A stretch of DNA of 64,000 nucleotides from Oegoconia quadripuncta. Lineage: Eukaryota; Arthropoda; Insecta; Lepidoptera; Autostichidae. Location of the stretch: positions 39,408,962-39,472,961 of the forward strand of contig OX438741.1 in the NCBI GenBank assembly GCA_949316235.1. Direction: 5' to 3'. Below are positions 62,768-64,000 of the stretch, piece after piece (positions within the stretch are counted from its first letter, which is position 1; each line of letters opens with the position of its first letter). The position numbers were made by a program, and so were the translations under genes. A model generated the notes under the pieces. The model was not told where the DNA came from. It worked only from the letters and a program-made list of their open reading frames with translations, and searched no databases.

Positions 62768-63289
62768 CTGCTCCGCTGAACACCCAAAGTGTGCCCCTGG
62801 TGGTAGAACGGGTAAATTTTATATGATCTGTAGTGCTTCTTTGGTGGTTTAGTGGAGCACATCTTATGTCACTCATTATATTTATGGTTCCACTTTACCC
62901 CTACACATGATGACCATTTTATTTGCACTCGACATATTTTCAAAAAGGGGATGACAGATTTATGAGTCACCGAAATTAACATAAAATACAAATAAATTTT
63001 TCGTAAGAATAACAAATTAAAGACACGTTAATTTATAAGTAGAAAAATAATTTAACTTTGAAGGAAGACAGTTTTGTTTGTTTCAATAAAATACTTAATA
63101 TTACAGATTTAAAACAAATATTTCAAGTATTTCATTTTAGTTGTCCCTCCAATGTGTTCATAACTTATAAGGAGCACGATAGGTAACTCAAAAATTTCCC
63201 CTCTGAACCACTGAAGGGGCACAACGGAGCATTCGAATTTATCCGTCGTACCCCTGGGGGCACAGTCTGGGTGTTTAGCGGAGCAGTCC
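62768..63289. mobile_element. MITE-N, 520 bp with about 57-bp TIRs
   Basis: GACTGCTCCGCTGAACACCC at the left mirrors GGGTGTTTAGCGGAGCAGTC at the right, extended inward by TGTGCCCCTGGTGGTAGAAC against GTACCCCTGGGGGCACA. No ORF. Confidence 0.85.
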
Positions 63290-63472
63290 TCACTTACTTA
63301 AGTTTTCTTACTAATCACTAATTGGCGCGCGTCTCGTACCTCTGTCTCTATCACATGCAAGTGGATCGTAAAGAGATGTAAATATTCGCGCGCCGCTATT
63401 CTAAAACTAACGTTTTTGCCGACAAATGAGAATAGAGATAATAATGATAATCACACACTAAACTAGGCTTAT

Positions 63473-63838
63473 ATTAGGTCCTTACCTATGAAATTGGCGT
63501 TTTGTATGAAGAATTAAAAATTTAGCTAAACTTTGTATCGGATAACATTAAGTTAAGTAAGTATATGCAGCGTTAATTTTTAGAAGTAACCGCTTTATAA
63601 AAGTTTCAGCAAATCTAAGAAATGATTACGGGAAGCACATGAAAAGAGCTCCGTTCTATTTTTTTTTATTACGTGATTTAGCCCAGAAATTAAAAAATAT
63701 TTCATGTGAAACCTTGAAATAATATTCCATTTTCCAAATAAAAAACAAATTTGGAAATAGCTTTGAAAATCGCAGGAATTGGTACATATTATGATTAACG
63801 AAGAGAAAAACCCTTATTTCATAGGTAAAGCCCTATTA
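63473..63838 (+). mobile_element. MITE-E copy 4
   Basis: TTAGGTCCTTACCTATGAAA to TTTCATAGGTAAAGCCCTA; an internal deletion removes the segment before AAAAATTTAGCTAAAC. Confidence 0.85.
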
Positions 63839-63841
63839 TTA

Positions 63842-63985
63842 ATACCAGATGGTTCATATACCTACAACACATTTTTATTTGTAAATAAATAAAACATCCC
63901 TAACTCGGGTGTATCACATTCTTCAAATATGTCTTTTGTTATAAGATTCGGTGTTTCTGACCACTACACCAGATGGATCGGCTCA
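63842..63985 (-). mobile_element. SINE-A, 3'-truncated copy
   Basis: ATACCAGATGGTTCATATAC to CCACTACACCAGATGG, with a badly eroded head. Confidence 0.7.
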
Positions 63986-64000
63986 CATAAAATGAAGACT

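Overview
The window looks like insect nuclear DNA, most likely from a moth or butterfly. It has AT-rich introns dense with small repeats, GC-rich coding exons with GT/AG junctions, and tRNA-headed SINEs, MITEs and the 'degenerate start, GAATGAAATTTGG, TCGCGGGC' repeat type that I know from Lepidoptera. There are no bacterial features. This organism call is inference from repeat style, not from a database match.

One gene dominates. On the + strand, 19 exon positions chain in frame from 1694 to a TAG at 51446 (about 980 codons; the 5' end lies outside the window). The first part (exons 1-9, to 24044) is a polypeptide N-acetylgalactosaminyltransferase: DAH metal motif, WGGEN motif, SRVGHVFR, an HPY loop, and a C-terminal ricin-type lectin domain. 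The first catalytic exon exists in two diverged versions (1694-1907 and 4706-4913) with identical phases, as expected for mutually exclusive exons. Exons 10-19 (24224-51446) continue the same frame for about 590 residues of a basic, proline-rich and acidic-serine-rich tail that I do not recognise. A tail of this length is not part of any ppGalNAc-T that I know.

Three exons of the transferase part have had their 3' end and splice donor duplicated. The units are 45 bp (19 donors, in frame, catalytic loop), 31 bp (26 donors, out of frame, lectin domain) and 94 bp (2 donors, lectin domain). This is the most unusual feature of the window.

The introns and the 12.5 kb downstream are a repeat landscape. 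It includes an intact-looking mariner (29665-30976); two back-to-back non-autonomous PIF/Harbinger elements sharing a CAG target duplication inside a 132-bp satellite (32738-36250); and three tRNA-headed SINE families (A, B, C), with A and C sharing related tails and B sharing its 3' tail with a local LINE. At least five LINE tails, several MITE families (named D, E, N, O, P, Q here), a solo LTR, and many nested insertions give a relative age order. From 51447 to 64000 I see no protein-coding gene; 54110-56910 is the least repetitive part and may hold 3' UTR sequence.
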